From Kroppenstedtia eburnea (GTDB lineage: Bacteria; Bacillota; Bacilli; Thermoactinomycetales; DSM-45169): a DNA stretch of 64,000 nucleotides. This document shows positions 17,327-26,300 of this stretch, one piece after another; within the stretch, counting starts at the first letter, position 1, and every line of letters starts with the position of its first letter. Where the stretch lies: NCBI RefSeq assembly GCF_013282215.1, contig NZ_CP048103.1, positions 2,046,001 to 2,110,000 of the forward strand, read 5' to 3'. The translations under genes were made by a program, and so were the position numbers. Below the pieces are notes generated by a model. The model ran no database searches. It had not been told where the DNA came from and saw only the letters and a program-made list of their open reading frames with translations.

Positions 17327-18847
17327 TCATACTTCTGCCCGTTCCTCCCGCAATTTCCGTTTCAGAATTTTGCCTGAGGCATTACGGGGCAGATCCGTTG
17401 CAAAACGCAGGATTTTAGGCACTTTAAAGGAGGCCAGATGTTGTTTGGCATACTGGATCAGTTCCGACTCCGTGACCACCGCCCCCTCCTTCAGCACCAC
17501 CACGGCTGTCACCGCTTCCATCCATTTGGGGTCGGGAGTGGAGATGACAGCCACCTCTTTCACCTCCGGATGGGCATAGATCACCTCTTCCACTTCTCTG
17601 GAAGCCACCAGCACCCCACCGGTGTTGATCACATCTTTTTTGCGGTCCACAATATAGATGTACCCTTCCTCATCGATGCGGGCCAAATCCCCGGAATGAA
17701 ACCATCCTCCCATAAAGGCCGCCTCCGTCTCCTCCGGCTGCTCCCAATACCCCCGGCAGAGTTGTGGGGAGCGATAGATAATCTCCCCCATCTGCCCCGG
17801 CTTCACGTCCTCCATCTCCTCATCCACCACCCGCAATTCCACGAACAGTACCGGTTTGCCCGCCGAATCGGGACGCTGCTCATGATCCTCCGGACGCAGC
17901 ACAGTGGCGAGGGGAGCGATTTCCGATTGGCCGAAGCAGTTGTACAAGTCCAGCCCCTTCACCGCCTCCTGCAGTTTTTTCAGCACCGGCACCGGCATGA
18001 TCGATGCACCGTAATACGCCTTCTGCAGGGATTTCACCTGAAAATCGCGATGATTCAACAGCGCGATCCAAAAGGTGGGGGGAGCGAAAAAACTGTTGAT
18101 CTCCTCATGGCCCAAGATCTGCAGCACTTTCTCCGGGTCCGGGCCTTCCAGCAGACGGTTGGTTGCCCCCAGCATCAGATACGGCATCAAAAAGACATGC
18201 ATCTGAGCCGAGTGATACAGGGGGAGGGCATGGAGCGGGCTGTCGTCGGGCCGGAAATCCAACGCCTGGACAGAGCTGATATATTCATGGATGAATGCCC
18301 GATGGGTCATCATCGCTCCCTTGGGAGCCGAGGTGGTCCCGGATGTGTACAGCAACTGGACCAGATCGGCCTCCCCCACCTCCACCTCCGGCGGCTCGCC
18401 GGAGCCTGTCCCGGCCAGTTGAAGCACATCCAGCTTCTCCCCGTCCCTCAGCGTCCCCTGGATTTCCACCGGCAGTTGCTCCTGTACCGCCTCCACCTGT
18501 CGTGCCAACCCCGGATCGATGAACAAGGCCCTGCTGCCGGATTGGCTCACCAGATAGATCAGCTCGTCCCCGGTCAAGGCATAATTGATGGGGACATGCA
18601 CCAACCCCGCTTTGGCCGCCGCCAGCCAGAGTAACACACAAGCATCGGAATTGCGCCCATAGGCCGCCACCCGATCCCCTTTTTGCAAACCCCTCTCCAA
18701 TAATTGCCGGGCCAGTCGGTTGCTCGCCTCTTCCAACTGCCGGTACGTCCATCGGCGCTCCCCGAAGATGAGCGCCTCTTGATCAGGCGACCGAATGGCA
18801 CTTCGACGAAGAAGGTCCCCGATGGTATTGCTCCAGACCGCTTTCAC
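17327..18847 (-). CDS. Acyl-CoA synthetase (long-chain fatty-acid ligase type)
   Basis: AMP-forming ligase that activates a carboxylic acid to its CoA thioester. The P-loop is L-L-Y-T-S-G-T-T-S-A-P-K-G; the adenylate motif is Y-N-C-F-G-Q-S-E, the hinge segment G-W-F-H-S-G-D-L-A, and the C-terminal catalytic Lys lies in N-A-S-G-K-I-L-K-R. The GTG at 18847 is preceded by AAGGGGAAGGA; the TTG at 18892 has no ribosome site. The length of about 506 fits LcfB/FadD-like enzymes. Chain-length preference cannot be read. It is convergent with proA. Confidence 0.88.
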   Translation of the reverse strand: MKAVWSNTIGDLLRRSAIRSPDQEALIFGERRWTYRQLEEASNRLARQLLERGLQKGDRVAAYGRNSDACVLLWLAAAKAGLVHVPINYALTGDELIYLVSQSGSRALFIDPGLARQVEAVQEQLPVEIQGTLRDGEKLDVLQLAGTGSGEPPEVEVGEADLVQLLYTSGTTSAPKGAMMTHRAFIHEYISSVQALDFRPDDSPLHALPLYHSAQMHVFLMPYLMLGATNRLLEGPDPEKVLQILGHEEINSFFAPPTFWIALLNHRDFQVKSLQKAYYGASIMPVPVLKKLQEAVKGLDLYNCFGQSEIAPLATVLRPEDHEQRPDSAGKPVLFVELRVVDEEMEDVKPGQMGEIIYRSPQLCRGYWEQPEETEAAFMGGWFHSGDLARIDEEGYIYIVDRKKDVINTGGVLVASREVEEVIYAHPEVKEVAVISTPDPKWMEAVTAVVVLKEGAVVTESELIQYAKQHLASFKVPKILRFATDLPRNASGKILKRKLREERAEV

Positions 18848-18948
18848 CCTGTCACATCCTTCCCCTTGAGAGGAAAAGTGGCTTTCAGTCAAATATTAAT
18901 GATGATTCAGACATAAATCAACTTTTTACCGACCGGCTCCATCCGGGA

Positions 18949-19569
18949 TCACTTCAAAAAATCGGAAAGGGCATCCCCCAGTTTGACCAGCTTGTCTCCG
19001 GCCAAATAGCGTTCTCCCTTCCGGTCTTTTTCATATCGGAGCACATACTCCACACTCGGGTATCTATCCGATCTCAGATAGATATATTTGATCTCTTTTG
19101 ATTTGTGGGATTGGGAATATTTCGTTGGCGGTTGTTCCGACATCGTCTCCACCAGCCGACCGATTTTTTTCCGGTCCCGGATGGTGACGGCCTCACGGGT
19201 GTTCGCCCCGGATTCACGCACCACCATTTCCTTGGCCGCAAACCGCTTCAGATCGATTTCACCCAGGCTTTTTTCCGTGTACACCAGACAGGGGCCGTTC
19301 ACATCCATGCAGTTGGCCAGCCATTTTTTCGGGGAGAGTCCCTTGATCTGCTGAAAAATATCTTCCCCGTCGGCTTGTCCAACATCGGCTCCGGCATGTT
19401 CATGTTTCAGCTCCAACTGAGGATGGACCGTGTATTCACGACCTTTGTAAGATACCGTCCGACCGTCAAAATGCATTTCCGGCAACGCGCTGCAACCGTT
19501 TATCCAAACCGTAATCACTGTGAGAAAAGCCCCCAGGGCACCTCGTTTCCCCAAACAGGATCCCCCCAT
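18949..19569 (-). CDS. Exported protein of unknown function, probable lipoprotein
   Basis: Not recognised. The N-terminus has Lys/Arg, then a hydrophobic stretch G-A-L-G-A-F-L-T-V-I-T-V-W-I-N-G-C, which resembles a lipoprotein signal with an unusual Asn before Gly-Cys. The mature part of about 180 residues is polar, with two Cys (N-C-M-D-V-N-G-P-C) that could form a disulphide. The ATG at 19569 lies only about 13 bases after a good promoter (TTGTCA, 17 bp, TAATAT). A TTG at 19554 with GGGGGGA before it may be the real start. Confidence 0.6.
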   Translation of the reverse strand: MGGSCLGKRGALGAFLTVITVWINGCSALPEMHFDGRTVSYKGREYTVHPQLELKHEHAGADVGQADGEDIFQQIKGLSPKKWLANCMDVNGPCLVYTEKSLGEIDLKRFAAKEMVVRESGANTREAVTIRDRKKIGRLVETMSEQPPTKYSQSHKSKEIKYIYLRSDRYPSVEYVLRYEKDRKGERYLAGDKLVKLGDALSDFLK

Positions 19570-19674
19570 TCTTTTTATCCATATTACATCTATTGTTAGC
19601 AATTGACAAAACAGGTATTTCCATATAGGATTGTGGGCGTGTAAAAATCTTACTGTTCAGGGGGTTCGGAATCG

Positions 19675-20724
19675 ATGCGAAGATGGGTGTGGGGATTGGC
19701 GCTGGCTATGGTCTTGTCCGTCAACGGGGCTTTGCATACTCCTGTATACGCAGATGAGAAGACCGCTCTCAACGGAACACTGACCACAACGATCGAGTTT
19801 GAGAAAGGAAGTGTGGATCAGGCAAAACACTGGATCGACAGTACCGTGGAGCTGGCAAAGGAAGATATGGAAAACGCGATGAAGGACGCATCGAAGGAAG
19901 AGAAGAAACAACTGAAAAAGGCATTGAAGGAGCTGAAAAAAACCAACTCCAACACCCTGCTGACGAAGCGCCCCGACGGATCGGCGGAGATGAAGAACAT
20001 CCTGCCCGGTGTGGAGATCCGGGTCGGCGGGAAAAAGGCCACCACCCGGCACAACGGGAAATTCACCATTCCCCAGGTTCCCTTGGGAAAACATGTGATG
20101 CGGATCACCAAAGAGGGAAAATTGATCCGAGAATTGGACGTGGTGGTGAAACGGGGGCAGCCCCGGATGGACATCGACCTGCAAATTTACGAGAAACAAT
20201 TCCAGGAGAACGTGAACCGGATGCATCAAGCAATGGGACATCACCACCCGGACAGTGCCACGGTCCAAGGGACCGCCACCTATCCGGAATTGAAAGAAGG
20301 TCAACTGGTGGGTAAGGGTGAAGGGCGGATGGGAATCATCTCCGATCCGACGAAGGGCGAACCGAAAAACATCGTCAGTTGCAATAAAGCCGACGGTTAC
20401 GAATCCCCCGTTGGAAAACGCCCCTTTGACCCTGCCGGAACGGAGGAATGGGAGTCGGACACTTGGAGATTTCCGGCCAATTTATCCGACTGCTCCCGTT
20501 CCATCATGCTGGGTTTCCTTTATAACCAATCCTCTCTTATCTTTGGACGGTATCACATGAGCGAATACTGCGTCATCGAATCGATCAACGCCGTCATGGG
20601 AGAAGAACCGAAGGACAAAGACCAATATGCGGCTTATTGCAACTGGAAACAAAAAGGGGACGGCCATTGGAACTGCTCCTGGTTCAACGGAATCAAACAC
20701 ACGGAAGAATTGCACACCCACTGA
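19675..20724 (+). CDS. Secreted protein with carboxypeptidase-regulatory-like domain, function unknown
   Basis: Signal peptide M-R-R-W-V-W-G-L-A-L-A-M-V-L-S... ending near V-Y-A-D. A Lys/Glu-rich helical stretch (about residues 50-90) follows. Next is a small beta module, P-G-V-E-I-R-V-G-G-K-K-A-T-T-R-H-N-G-K-F-T-I-P, of the carboxypeptidase regulatory-like type (about 95-150). The C-terminal part of about 150 residues contains six Cys spread over V-S-C-N, S-D-C-S, E-Y-C-V, A-Y-C-N and W-N-C-S, suggesting a disulphide-stabilised extracellular domain. AGGGGG precedes the ATG. It is probably co-transcribed with the next lipoprotein gene. Confidence 0.65.
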   Translation: MRRWVWGLALAMVLSVNGALHTPVYADEKTALNGTLTTTIEFEKGSVDQAKHWIDSTVELAKEDMENAMKDASKEEKKQLKKALKELKKTNSNTLLTKRPDGSAEMKNILPGVEIRVGGKKATTRHNGKFTIPQVPLGKHVMRITKEGKLIRELDVVVKRGQPRMDIDLQIYEKQFQENVNRMHQAMGHHHPDSATVQGTATYPELKEGQLVGKGEGRMGIISDPTKGEPKNIVSCNKADGYESPVGKRPFDPAGTEEWESDTWRFPANLSDCSRSIMLGFLYNQSSLIFGRYHMSEYCVIESINAVMGEEPKDKDQYAAYCNWKQKGDGHWNCSWFNGIKHTEELHTH

Positions 20725-20748
20725 TTTTTGGGAGGCGGATAAGCTGCG

Positions 20749-21141
20749 ATGACCATCCTGAAGAGAATTGCCTTCCTTGCTGTCACCTGCCTGCTTTTAG
20801 CCTCCTGTTCCCCGGGAGACGGATCCGCCGACAGCCAGCCGATCTCCGGTGGACTGACCCTCCGGGTGAAGTCTGAACCGAAGCAACCGCAACCACATCA
20901 AGAGACGAAACTGATCGTACAGGTGCTGGCAAAGGATCAACCTGTCACCGGGGCAAAGGTGGAAATGGGTATCCGGCATGATGCGGACAAACAGATGGAA
21001 AGAGTGAAAGCGAAACTCTCCGCGACGGGGGACTACATGGTGAAGAAAACCTTTCATCATCCCGGAGTGTATCACCTCACCGTGTCTGCCGGAAAAGGGG
21101 ATATTTCCGCCACCGCCTCCAAGGATCTGATTGTGGAGTGA
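20749..21141 (+). CDS. YtkA-like domain lipoprotein
   Basis: Small lipoprotein with a signal of charged start, L-A-V-T-C-L-L-L-A-S-C and the lipid-bearing Cys at residue 20. The mature domain of about 100 residues is a single beta-sandwich of the YtkA/FixH type (L-I-V-Q-V-L-A-K-D-Q-P-V-T-G-A-K-V-E-M ... G-V-Y-H-L-T-V). GGGAGGCGG is placed well before the ATG. It follows the secreted Cys-rich protein by 24 bases on the same strand. Relatives are often near copper or cytochrome-oxidase genes; none are here, so function stays open. Confidence 0.65.
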   Translation: MTILKRIAFLAVTCLLLASCSPGDGSADSQPISGGLTLRVKSEPKQPQPHQETKLIVQVLAKDQPVTGAKVEMGIRHDADKQMERVKAKLSATGDYMVKKTFHHPGVYHLTVSAGKGDISATASKDLIVE

Positions 21142-21194
21142 ACCCATCTCCCCCATGACCGGCAGGCGGGGGACAGGAACCGGCGGTTCACAAA

Positions 21195-21238
21195 GATATT
21201 CAAAAAGAGGAGCCTGAGCGCTCCTCTTTTTGAATATC
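21195..21238. terminator. Bidirectional terminator
   Basis: GATATTCAAAAAGAGGAGC and GCTCCTCTTTTTGAATATC form a nearly perfect 19-bp stem with a 6-nt loop. It lies between convergent genes. Confidence 0.85.
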
Positions 21239-21246
21239 CATGCCCT

Positions 21247-22281
21247 CTATTTTTCGTCCTGGGGAGAGAGGACGACCTTGTATTTCCCGTCCTTCGACAC
21301 CGTTCCGTAAAACAGGGTCTCCGTGGAATAGGGAGCGGCAAAGTTCCCCTTTTGATCCAGAGCGATCACGCCCCCGGTGCCGCCCAGGGAGATCAATTTT
21401 TCTTTCACCACCTTGTCGGCAGCCTGTTGTACGGAAAGTTTCCCGTATTGAACCAATGCGGCAATGTCGGCGGCCGCCGTTCCCCGGATGAACACTTCCC
21501 CCGTTCCGGTGGCGGAAACGGCCACACTCTGATTATTGGCATAAGTTCCGGCGCCGATGATCGGGGAATCTCCCACCCGGCCGACGGCTTTGTTGGTCAA
21601 CCCCCCGGTGGATGTGGCCGCGGCCAGATTGCCCTTCCGGTCAAGGGCGACCGCCCCGACAGTGCCGTGTCCGGTGGCCCCGGCTCCCTTCTTTTTGGCA
21701 GCCAGCAAGGACTGCCACCGTTTCTCCGTGAAATAGTAATCCTGCGTCACCATTTGGACTCCCTGTTCCACCCCGAACTGATCCGCCGCATCTCCCGCCA
21801 ACATCACGTGGGGAGACTTCTCCATGATGGTCCGGGCCAGGGTGATCGGATTTTTCGCGTGCCGCGATCCGGCAACGGCACCGGCATTCAGATCTTTCCC
21901 ATCCATGATCGAAGCATCCAATTCGTGAGCGGCATCCGTGTTGAAAACCGCCCCTTTGCCCGCATTGAACAAGGGGGAATCCTCCAGCACATGGACTGCG
22001 GCCTCCACTGCACTAACGCCGGAACCCCCGGAATCGATCACTTTTTTTCCCGCTTTCAGAGCGGACAGCATCGTGTTCCGATACTCCTCTTCCTGATCTG
22101 GAGGAACCGTGCCACCGCCGGCGCCTCCATGAATTGCAAAGACCACCTGGGACTTCCCTTTTCCATTGGAAGCGGTGACGTCTTCCCAGCCGCTCCCCGC
22201 CCCTGTCAGAACGAGAGAAAAAACCAGCACCCCGATGATCATCCCGACTCCCCGTCGCCCTTGCCAAACTTGACGCAACAC
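21247..22281 (-). CDS. Secreted isoaspartyl peptidase / plant-type L-asparaginase
   Basis: N-terminal nucleophile hydrolase of asparaginase type 2 (IaaA/EcAIII). The precursor is cleaved before the Thr of G-H-G-T-V-G-A-V-A-L-D (about residue 207), giving alpha and beta chains; the conserved I-H-G-G-A-G-G and F-N-A-G-K-G-A-V-F blocks are present. Unlike the cytosolic relatives, it begins with Arg residues then M-I-I-G-V-L-V-F-S-L-V-L-T-G-A-G-S, a likely signal peptide, so it should act outside the cell. The start is GTG 22281 or TTG 22278 behind GGGGAGGG. Function could be clearing damaged isoaspartyl peptides or scavenging Asn. Confidence 0.85.
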   Translation of the reverse strand: MLRQVWQGRRGVGMIIGVLVFSLVLTGAGSGWEDVTASNGKGKSQVVFAIHGGAGGGTVPPDQEEEYRNTMLSALKAGKKVIDSGGSGVSAVEAAVHVLEDSPLFNAGKGAVFNTDAAHELDASIMDGKDLNAGAVAGSRHAKNPITLARTIMEKSPHVMLAGDAADQFGVEQGVQMVTQDYYFTEKRWQSLLAAKKKGAGATGHGTVGAVALDRKGNLAAATSTGGLTNKAVGRVGDSPIIGAGTYANNQSVAVSATGTGEVFIRGTAAADIAALVQYGKLSVQQAADKVVKEKLISLGGTGGVIALDQKGNFAAPYSTETLFYGTVSKDGKYKVVLSPQDEK

Positions 22282-22448
22282 AATCCCTCCCCGTTTTCGA
22301 TACTCTATTTATTCGGTGAGGAACATCGGTCCACCTCCAAAAATTCTCAATCCATAACACCTGATCAAAAGCAGTGAACTTCCCCTAGGCACGAAAAGAT
22401 GATCGCTTATCAATCTCACTACAGCATTAATCCGTTCTGAAAACAGCA

Positions 22449-22477
22449 TTGCTTCGATCAATTAAAAACTGTAAAAT
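22449..22477 (+). promoter_or_regulatory. Candidate promoter for gudB
   Basis: TTGCTT (22449-22454), 17-bp spacer, TAAAAT (22472-22477) in an AT-rich intergenic region 72 bases before the gudB ATG. Confidence 0.5.
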
Positions 22478-22548
22478 ACAAATTAATTATAAAATGCGAA
22501 CACGGCAGATAGAGAGTTAAAAACCTGGATATAAAGAGGGTGAAGCGG

Positions 22549-23829
22549 ATGTCGGAAATGAATGTGATTTCAAATGAACAGGAAAGTTTAAACCCATATG
22601 AAATCGTACAGACCCAAATTGATCATGCTGGAGAATTGTTGGGTGTATCCGAAGATGTTCTCAACATCCTCAAAAGACCGAAGCGTGTTCTCTATGTCTC
22701 CTTCCCGGTCAAAATGGATGACGGTTCCACCCGCGTCTTCGAAGGCTACCGCTCACAACATAACGATGCCATCGGGCCCACCAAAGGGGGGATTCGCTTC
22801 CATCCGGAGGTGACCATGGATGAAGTGAAAGCTTTGTCCATGTGGATGAGCTTTAAGTGCTGTGTCGTCAATGTCCCCTACGGCGGAGGAAAAGGCGGGG
22901 TCATCTGCGATCCCCGCGAGTTCAGTGAAGGCGAGATTCAGCGCATCAGCCGCGGATTCATGGAAGCGATCGCTGACATTGTCGGCCCTGAAAAGGATAT
23001 TCCCGCTCCCGATGTATATACCAATTCCCAAATCATGGGCTGGATGATGGATACCTTCAGCCGGATGAAAGGACAATTCAGCCCCGGGGTCATTACCGGA
23101 AAACCCCTGATTTTGGGCGGATCCAAGGGACGGAACGAGGCCACGGCGAGGGGCTGTGTCTTTGCCATCGAAGAGGCGATGAAAACGTTGAACAAACCCA
23201 TGAACGGGGCAACCGTCGCCATCCAGGGCTTCGGAAATGCGGGCCGGATCCTGGCCGATCTGTTGGCGGAACTAGGATGCAAAATTGTGGCCGTCAGTGA
23301 TTCCACCTCTGCCATTTACCAACCTGAGGGCTTAAACCTCCGGCAAGTGGAGCACTTCAAGGATGAGGAAACCACCTCGATCCAGGATGACCCCGATTCC
23401 CTCGTACTCGATCATCCGGAAGACTTGCTGGGACTGGACGTGGATATTTTGGTGCCGGCGGCTCTGGAGAATGTGATCACCCGCAAAAATGCAGACCACA
23501 TCAGAGCAAAAATCGTGGCAGAAGCGGCAAACGGTCCAACCACGCCCCAAGCCGACGAAATCATGTTCAGAAAAGGAATTCTCGTCCTGCCTGATATTTT
23601 GGCCAACGCCGGCGGGGTGATTGTCTCTTATTTTGAATGGGTGCAAAACCTGATGAATTACTACTGGTCTGAGGAAGAAGTGAACAGCAAGCTCCAGGAG
23701 CAGATGGTGCGCTCCTACCATGAAGTCCACACTCTGGCCAAACAGCGTCAAATTGACCTTCGCACTGCGGCATATATGATTTCCATCCAACGGATCACTG
23801 CCGCCATGGAAGCCAGAGGATGGGTTTGA
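22549..23829 (+). CDS. gudB: NAD-dependent glutamate dehydrogenase
   Basis: Glu/Leu/Phe/Val dehydrogenase family, catabolic GudB/RocG type, converting glutamate to 2-oxoglutarate and ammonia. The substrate loop G-G-I-R-F-H-P and the catalytic Lys motif P-Y-G-G-G-K-G-G are followed by the Rossmann motif I-Q-G-F-G-N-A-G. C-terminal landmarks A-E-A-A-N-G-P-T-T and G-G-V-I-V-S-Y-F-E-W are present. No inactivating duplication like that of B. subtilis 168 gudB is seen. The ATG at 22549 follows AGAGGGTGA; GTG 22540 is an alternative. It is monocistronic with a terminator. Confidence 0.95.
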   Translation: MSEMNVISNEQESLNPYEIVQTQIDHAGELLGVSEDVLNILKRPKRVLYVSFPVKMDDGSTRVFEGYRSQHNDAIGPTKGGIRFHPEVTMDEVKALSMWMSFKCCVVNVPYGGGKGGVICDPREFSEGEIQRISRGFMEAIADIVGPEKDIPAPDVYTNSQIMGWMMDTFSRMKGQFSPGVITGKPLILGGSKGRNEATARGCVFAIEEAMKTLNKPMNGATVAIQGFGNAGRILADLLAELGCKIVAVSDSTSAIYQPEGLNLRQVEHFKDEETTSIQDDPDSLVLDHPEDLLGLDVDILVPAALENVITRKNADHIRAKIVAEAANGPTTPQADEIMFRKGILVLPDILANAGGVIVSYFEWVQNLMNYYWSEEEVNSKLQEQMVRSYHEVHTLAKQRQIDLRTAAYMISIQRITAAMEARGWV

Positions 23830-23918
23830 ATTCAAACCAGGTATCCTTCCCTTCCATCCCCCTGAGAACCAGGGCATCAATAAAGTAGTGGTTCGGATGA
23901 TTGACCCCCTTCATCAGA

Positions 23919-23950
23919 AAAACCGGACAGGTGTTTCCTGCCCGGTTTTC
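23919..23950. terminator. Bidirectional terminator between gudB and the ECF operon
   Basis: AACCGGACAGG and CCTGCCCGGTT pair around GTGTTT, with A/T runs on both sides (AAAAACC before, TTTTC after). Confidence 0.8.
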
Positions 23951-23973
23951 TTTCCGTTGACACAGCACCCCCC

Positions 23974-24654
23974 TCACCTTTCCAACAACCCGTATTTCAC
24001 CTTGAAACGTTGCAGGATCCGGATCCAGGCGGATGCGAACAAAGCCAGAAAAAAGAGATTGGAGAGCCCGTGGGCGAGATCAAAATAGAGACTGGCCACG
24101 TAAACAGAAACAAAAGTGGACAGACTCCAATTCTCCATCCCTGTCATCACCCACAGATTCATGATCCAACCGAAAAGAAAGCCCCAGATGAACCCGAAGA
24201 GAAGGCGGAGGGATTTCCAGCGCATCACGGGCGTGTGGCGCAGCGCTCCCGCCGTCAAACCCACCAAACCCCAACTCAGCATCTGCCAAGGGGTCCAGGG
24301 ACCTTGTCCCAGAAAAATATTGGAGACCAAGGCCGCTCCCGCACCGACGACAAATCCGCTTTCCGCGCCAAAAACCACAGCCGTGACGATAATCACAAAG
24401 GTGGTGGGTTGAACACTGGGCAGGCCGGCGAAGGGAACCCGGCTGACGGCGGCGATCGCCGTCAGCAAGGCCAAAAGCACCAGCTCCCTGCTGTCCAACG
24501 AACGCCACTCAAACCGGAGCACAAAAGGAATCATCACCAGTGCGGCAAAGAACAGGCTGACCAGGAGGGGATGCTTTCGGATCGGTTCCATCCATGCCAG
24601 AACACCGATCAACAAGATCAGGACAATACCGAACGCCCAGGTTGCCCTTGCCAC
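23974..24654 (-). CDS. ECF transporter S component (predicted cobalamin-specific)
   Basis: Membrane substrate-binding subunit of an energy-coupling-factor transporter, about 226 residues with six or so hydrophobic helices. Typical S-component features include A-L-L-T-A-I-A-A-V-S-R and G-L-P-S-V-Q-P-T-T-F in the first third and the G-W-I-M-N-L-W segment later. The GTG at 24654 overlaps the ATPase gene by 37 bases and has GGAGGAGG upstream. Cobalamin specificity is inferred from the riboswitch that heads this operon and from the two DUF4430 proteins; it is not visible in the protein. It would match the CbrT class. Confidence 0.8.
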   Translation of the reverse strand: MARATWAFGIVLILLIGVLAWMEPIRKHPLLVSLFFAALVMIPFVLRFEWRSLDSRELVLLALLTAIAAVSRVPFAGLPSVQPTTFVIIVTAVVFGAESGFVVGAGAALVSNIFLGQGPWTPWQMLSWGLVGLTAGALRHTPVMRWKSLRLLFGFIWGFLFGWIMNLWVMTGMENWSLSTFVSVYVASLYFDLAHGLSNLFFLALFASAWIRILQRFKVKYGLLER

Positions 24655-26300
24655 AGACGAACCGCCTCCTCCACCGTCACCGCCTCCGGCACCCCGGTAT
24701 CCCGGGTCATCCGGTAAACGGCAGTCGTGTAAAAATCGTTTTGCCGAAAAAACGGGCCGACAGCCCCTGAAGCGAGGAGCTCCCCGTCAAACAGCAGCGA
24801 ACAACGGGTGGCAGTCACAGCGGCAAATTCCACATCATGAGTGGTCAACACAACCGTCTTCCCCTGTTCTGCCCAGGATTTCAGCAGCCGGGAGAAAAGG
24901 CTTTTACAGCCGGGATCCACCCCTTTGGTCGGTTCATCCAGCAACAGGAGCTCCAGATCCCGCAGGAGAAGGCAAGCCAATGCCACCTTCTGCATTTCCC
25001 CGCCGCTGAGATCGTGAGGATGCCGGGAAAGCAAGGAAGTTAAGGAAAAACGGGAGATCGCCTCCTCACGACGCTGCCGCCCTTCCTCTCCTGCATGCCG
25101 GGAGGCAGCCTGAAGTTCGGCTTCCACGGTTTCATGGAGGAAATAAGCCTCCGGATTTTGCGGGAGGTATCCGATGGGACGACTCCGCCCCCGTAAGGGC
25201 CGCCGGGTCCATTTCCTCCCCCGGTACCGGATCGATCCGGAGTTCGGGTGCAACAGCCCGGCCATCACCTGCAGCAGTGTGGATTTACCGGAGCCGTTGC
25301 CGCCGAAGACCGCCACACACTCCCCGGAAAAAACATCGAAGCTGGTTTGTTTCAGCACCGCTTCCTCAGGTGCATACCCAAAGTCGACCCGTCGCAGGGA
25401 CAAGAGCGGTTGACCGGAAGGTTCCGGATGGGATCGCTCAGGATCCGAGGAAGACAGGGACGGTCTGCTTTTCCTCTCCCGCAGCCACTCCCTTCCTTCT
25501 TTCACTGTCAGGGGCAATGAATCCCCTTCAGAGACTCCCGTCTGCAAAACCAGGGATGGGACGGCGGGGATCAGCTCCTGATGACCCGGCCCCGATTCCT
25601 TCATCCAGCGGATCCCCTCCCGGGGAGATCCGTTGAAACAGAGCCTCCCCCGGTTCATCACCAGCACCCGATCCGCCAGGGGATAAGCCTCTTCCAAGCG
25701 ATGTTCGGTGAAAATCACCGTCATCCCGGTCTCTTCGTTCAACCGTTTCACTGTGTGCAGAAACCGAACCGCAGCGACAGGGTCCAAGTGACCCGTCGGT
25801 TCATCCAACAATAACAGCCGGGGTCGCAAGGCCAGTACCGAGGCCAGATTCAGCAACTGTTTTTGTCCACCGGACAAGAATTCCGTGCGCCGGGACAAGA
25901 TTTTTTCCAATCCCAGATAAGCGGTGGTCTCTGCCGCCCGACGGCGCATCAGATCAGAGGAGAATCCCAGATTTTCCATACCGAAGACCAGTTCTTGCAG
26001 GGCGTTTTCCATCACGATCTGATGCTCGGGATGTTGAAACACCATCCCGATCTCGCCTGCCGCCCGGCGCGCCGGGAGATCCTGCAACGGAATCCCTCCG
26101 TACCGGATCTCTCCCGTCATCTGACCGGCAGGACGCAACTCCCTTTTGATCAACCGGAGGAGGGTGGTCTTGCCACACCCCGACGGACCGCAGAGGAGGA
26201 CAAATTCACCCGGTGCGATGGAAAGAGAAAGATCTTGCACGGCGGGAGAGCTTGTCCCCGCATAATTGAAACCGACCCGGACACATTTCAGATCACTCAC
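24618..26300 (-). CDS. ECF transporter ATPase, fused A-A' (two ABC domains)
   Basis: Single polypeptide with both ECF ATPases. Domain 1: Walker A G-P-S-G-C-G-K-T-T (about residue 38), Q-loop Q-H-P-E-H-Q, signature L-S-G-G-Q-K-Q, Walker B L-L-L-L-D-E-P-T-G. Domain 2: Walker A G-G-N-G-S-G-K-S-T (about 335), signature L-S-G-G-E-M-Q-K, Walker B L-L-L-L-D-E-P-T-K. This resembles the fused EcfA/YkoD arrangement. It overlaps the EcfT gene (8 bases) and the S-component gene (37 bases), so the module is one transcript. Confidence 0.93.
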   Translation of the reverse strand: MSDLKCVRVGFNYAGTSSPAVQDLSLSIAPGEFVLLCGPSGCGKTTLLRLIKRELRPAGQMTGEIRYGGIPLQDLPARRAAGEIGMVFQHPEHQIVMENALQELVFGMENLGFSSDLMRRRAAETTAYLGLEKILSRRTEFLSGGQKQLLNLASVLALRPRLLLLDEPTGHLDPVAAVRFLHTVKRLNEETGMTVIFTEHRLEEAYPLADRVLVMNRGRLCFNGSPREGIRWMKESGPGHQELIPAVPSLVLQTGVSEGDSLPLTVKEGREWLRERKSRPSLSSSDPERSHPEPSGQPLLSLRRVDFGYAPEEAVLKQTSFDVFSGECVAVFGGNGSGKSTLLQVMAGLLHPNSGSIRYRGRKWTRRPLRGRSRPIGYLPQNPEAYFLHETVEAELQAASRHAGEEGRQRREEAISRFSLTSLLSRHPHDLSGGEMQKVALACLLLRDLELLLLDEPTKGVDPGCKSLFSRLLKSWAEQGKTVVLTTHDVEFAAVTATRCSLLFDGELLASGAVGPFFRQNDFYTTAVYRMTRDTGVPEAVTVEEAVRLWQGQPGRSVLS

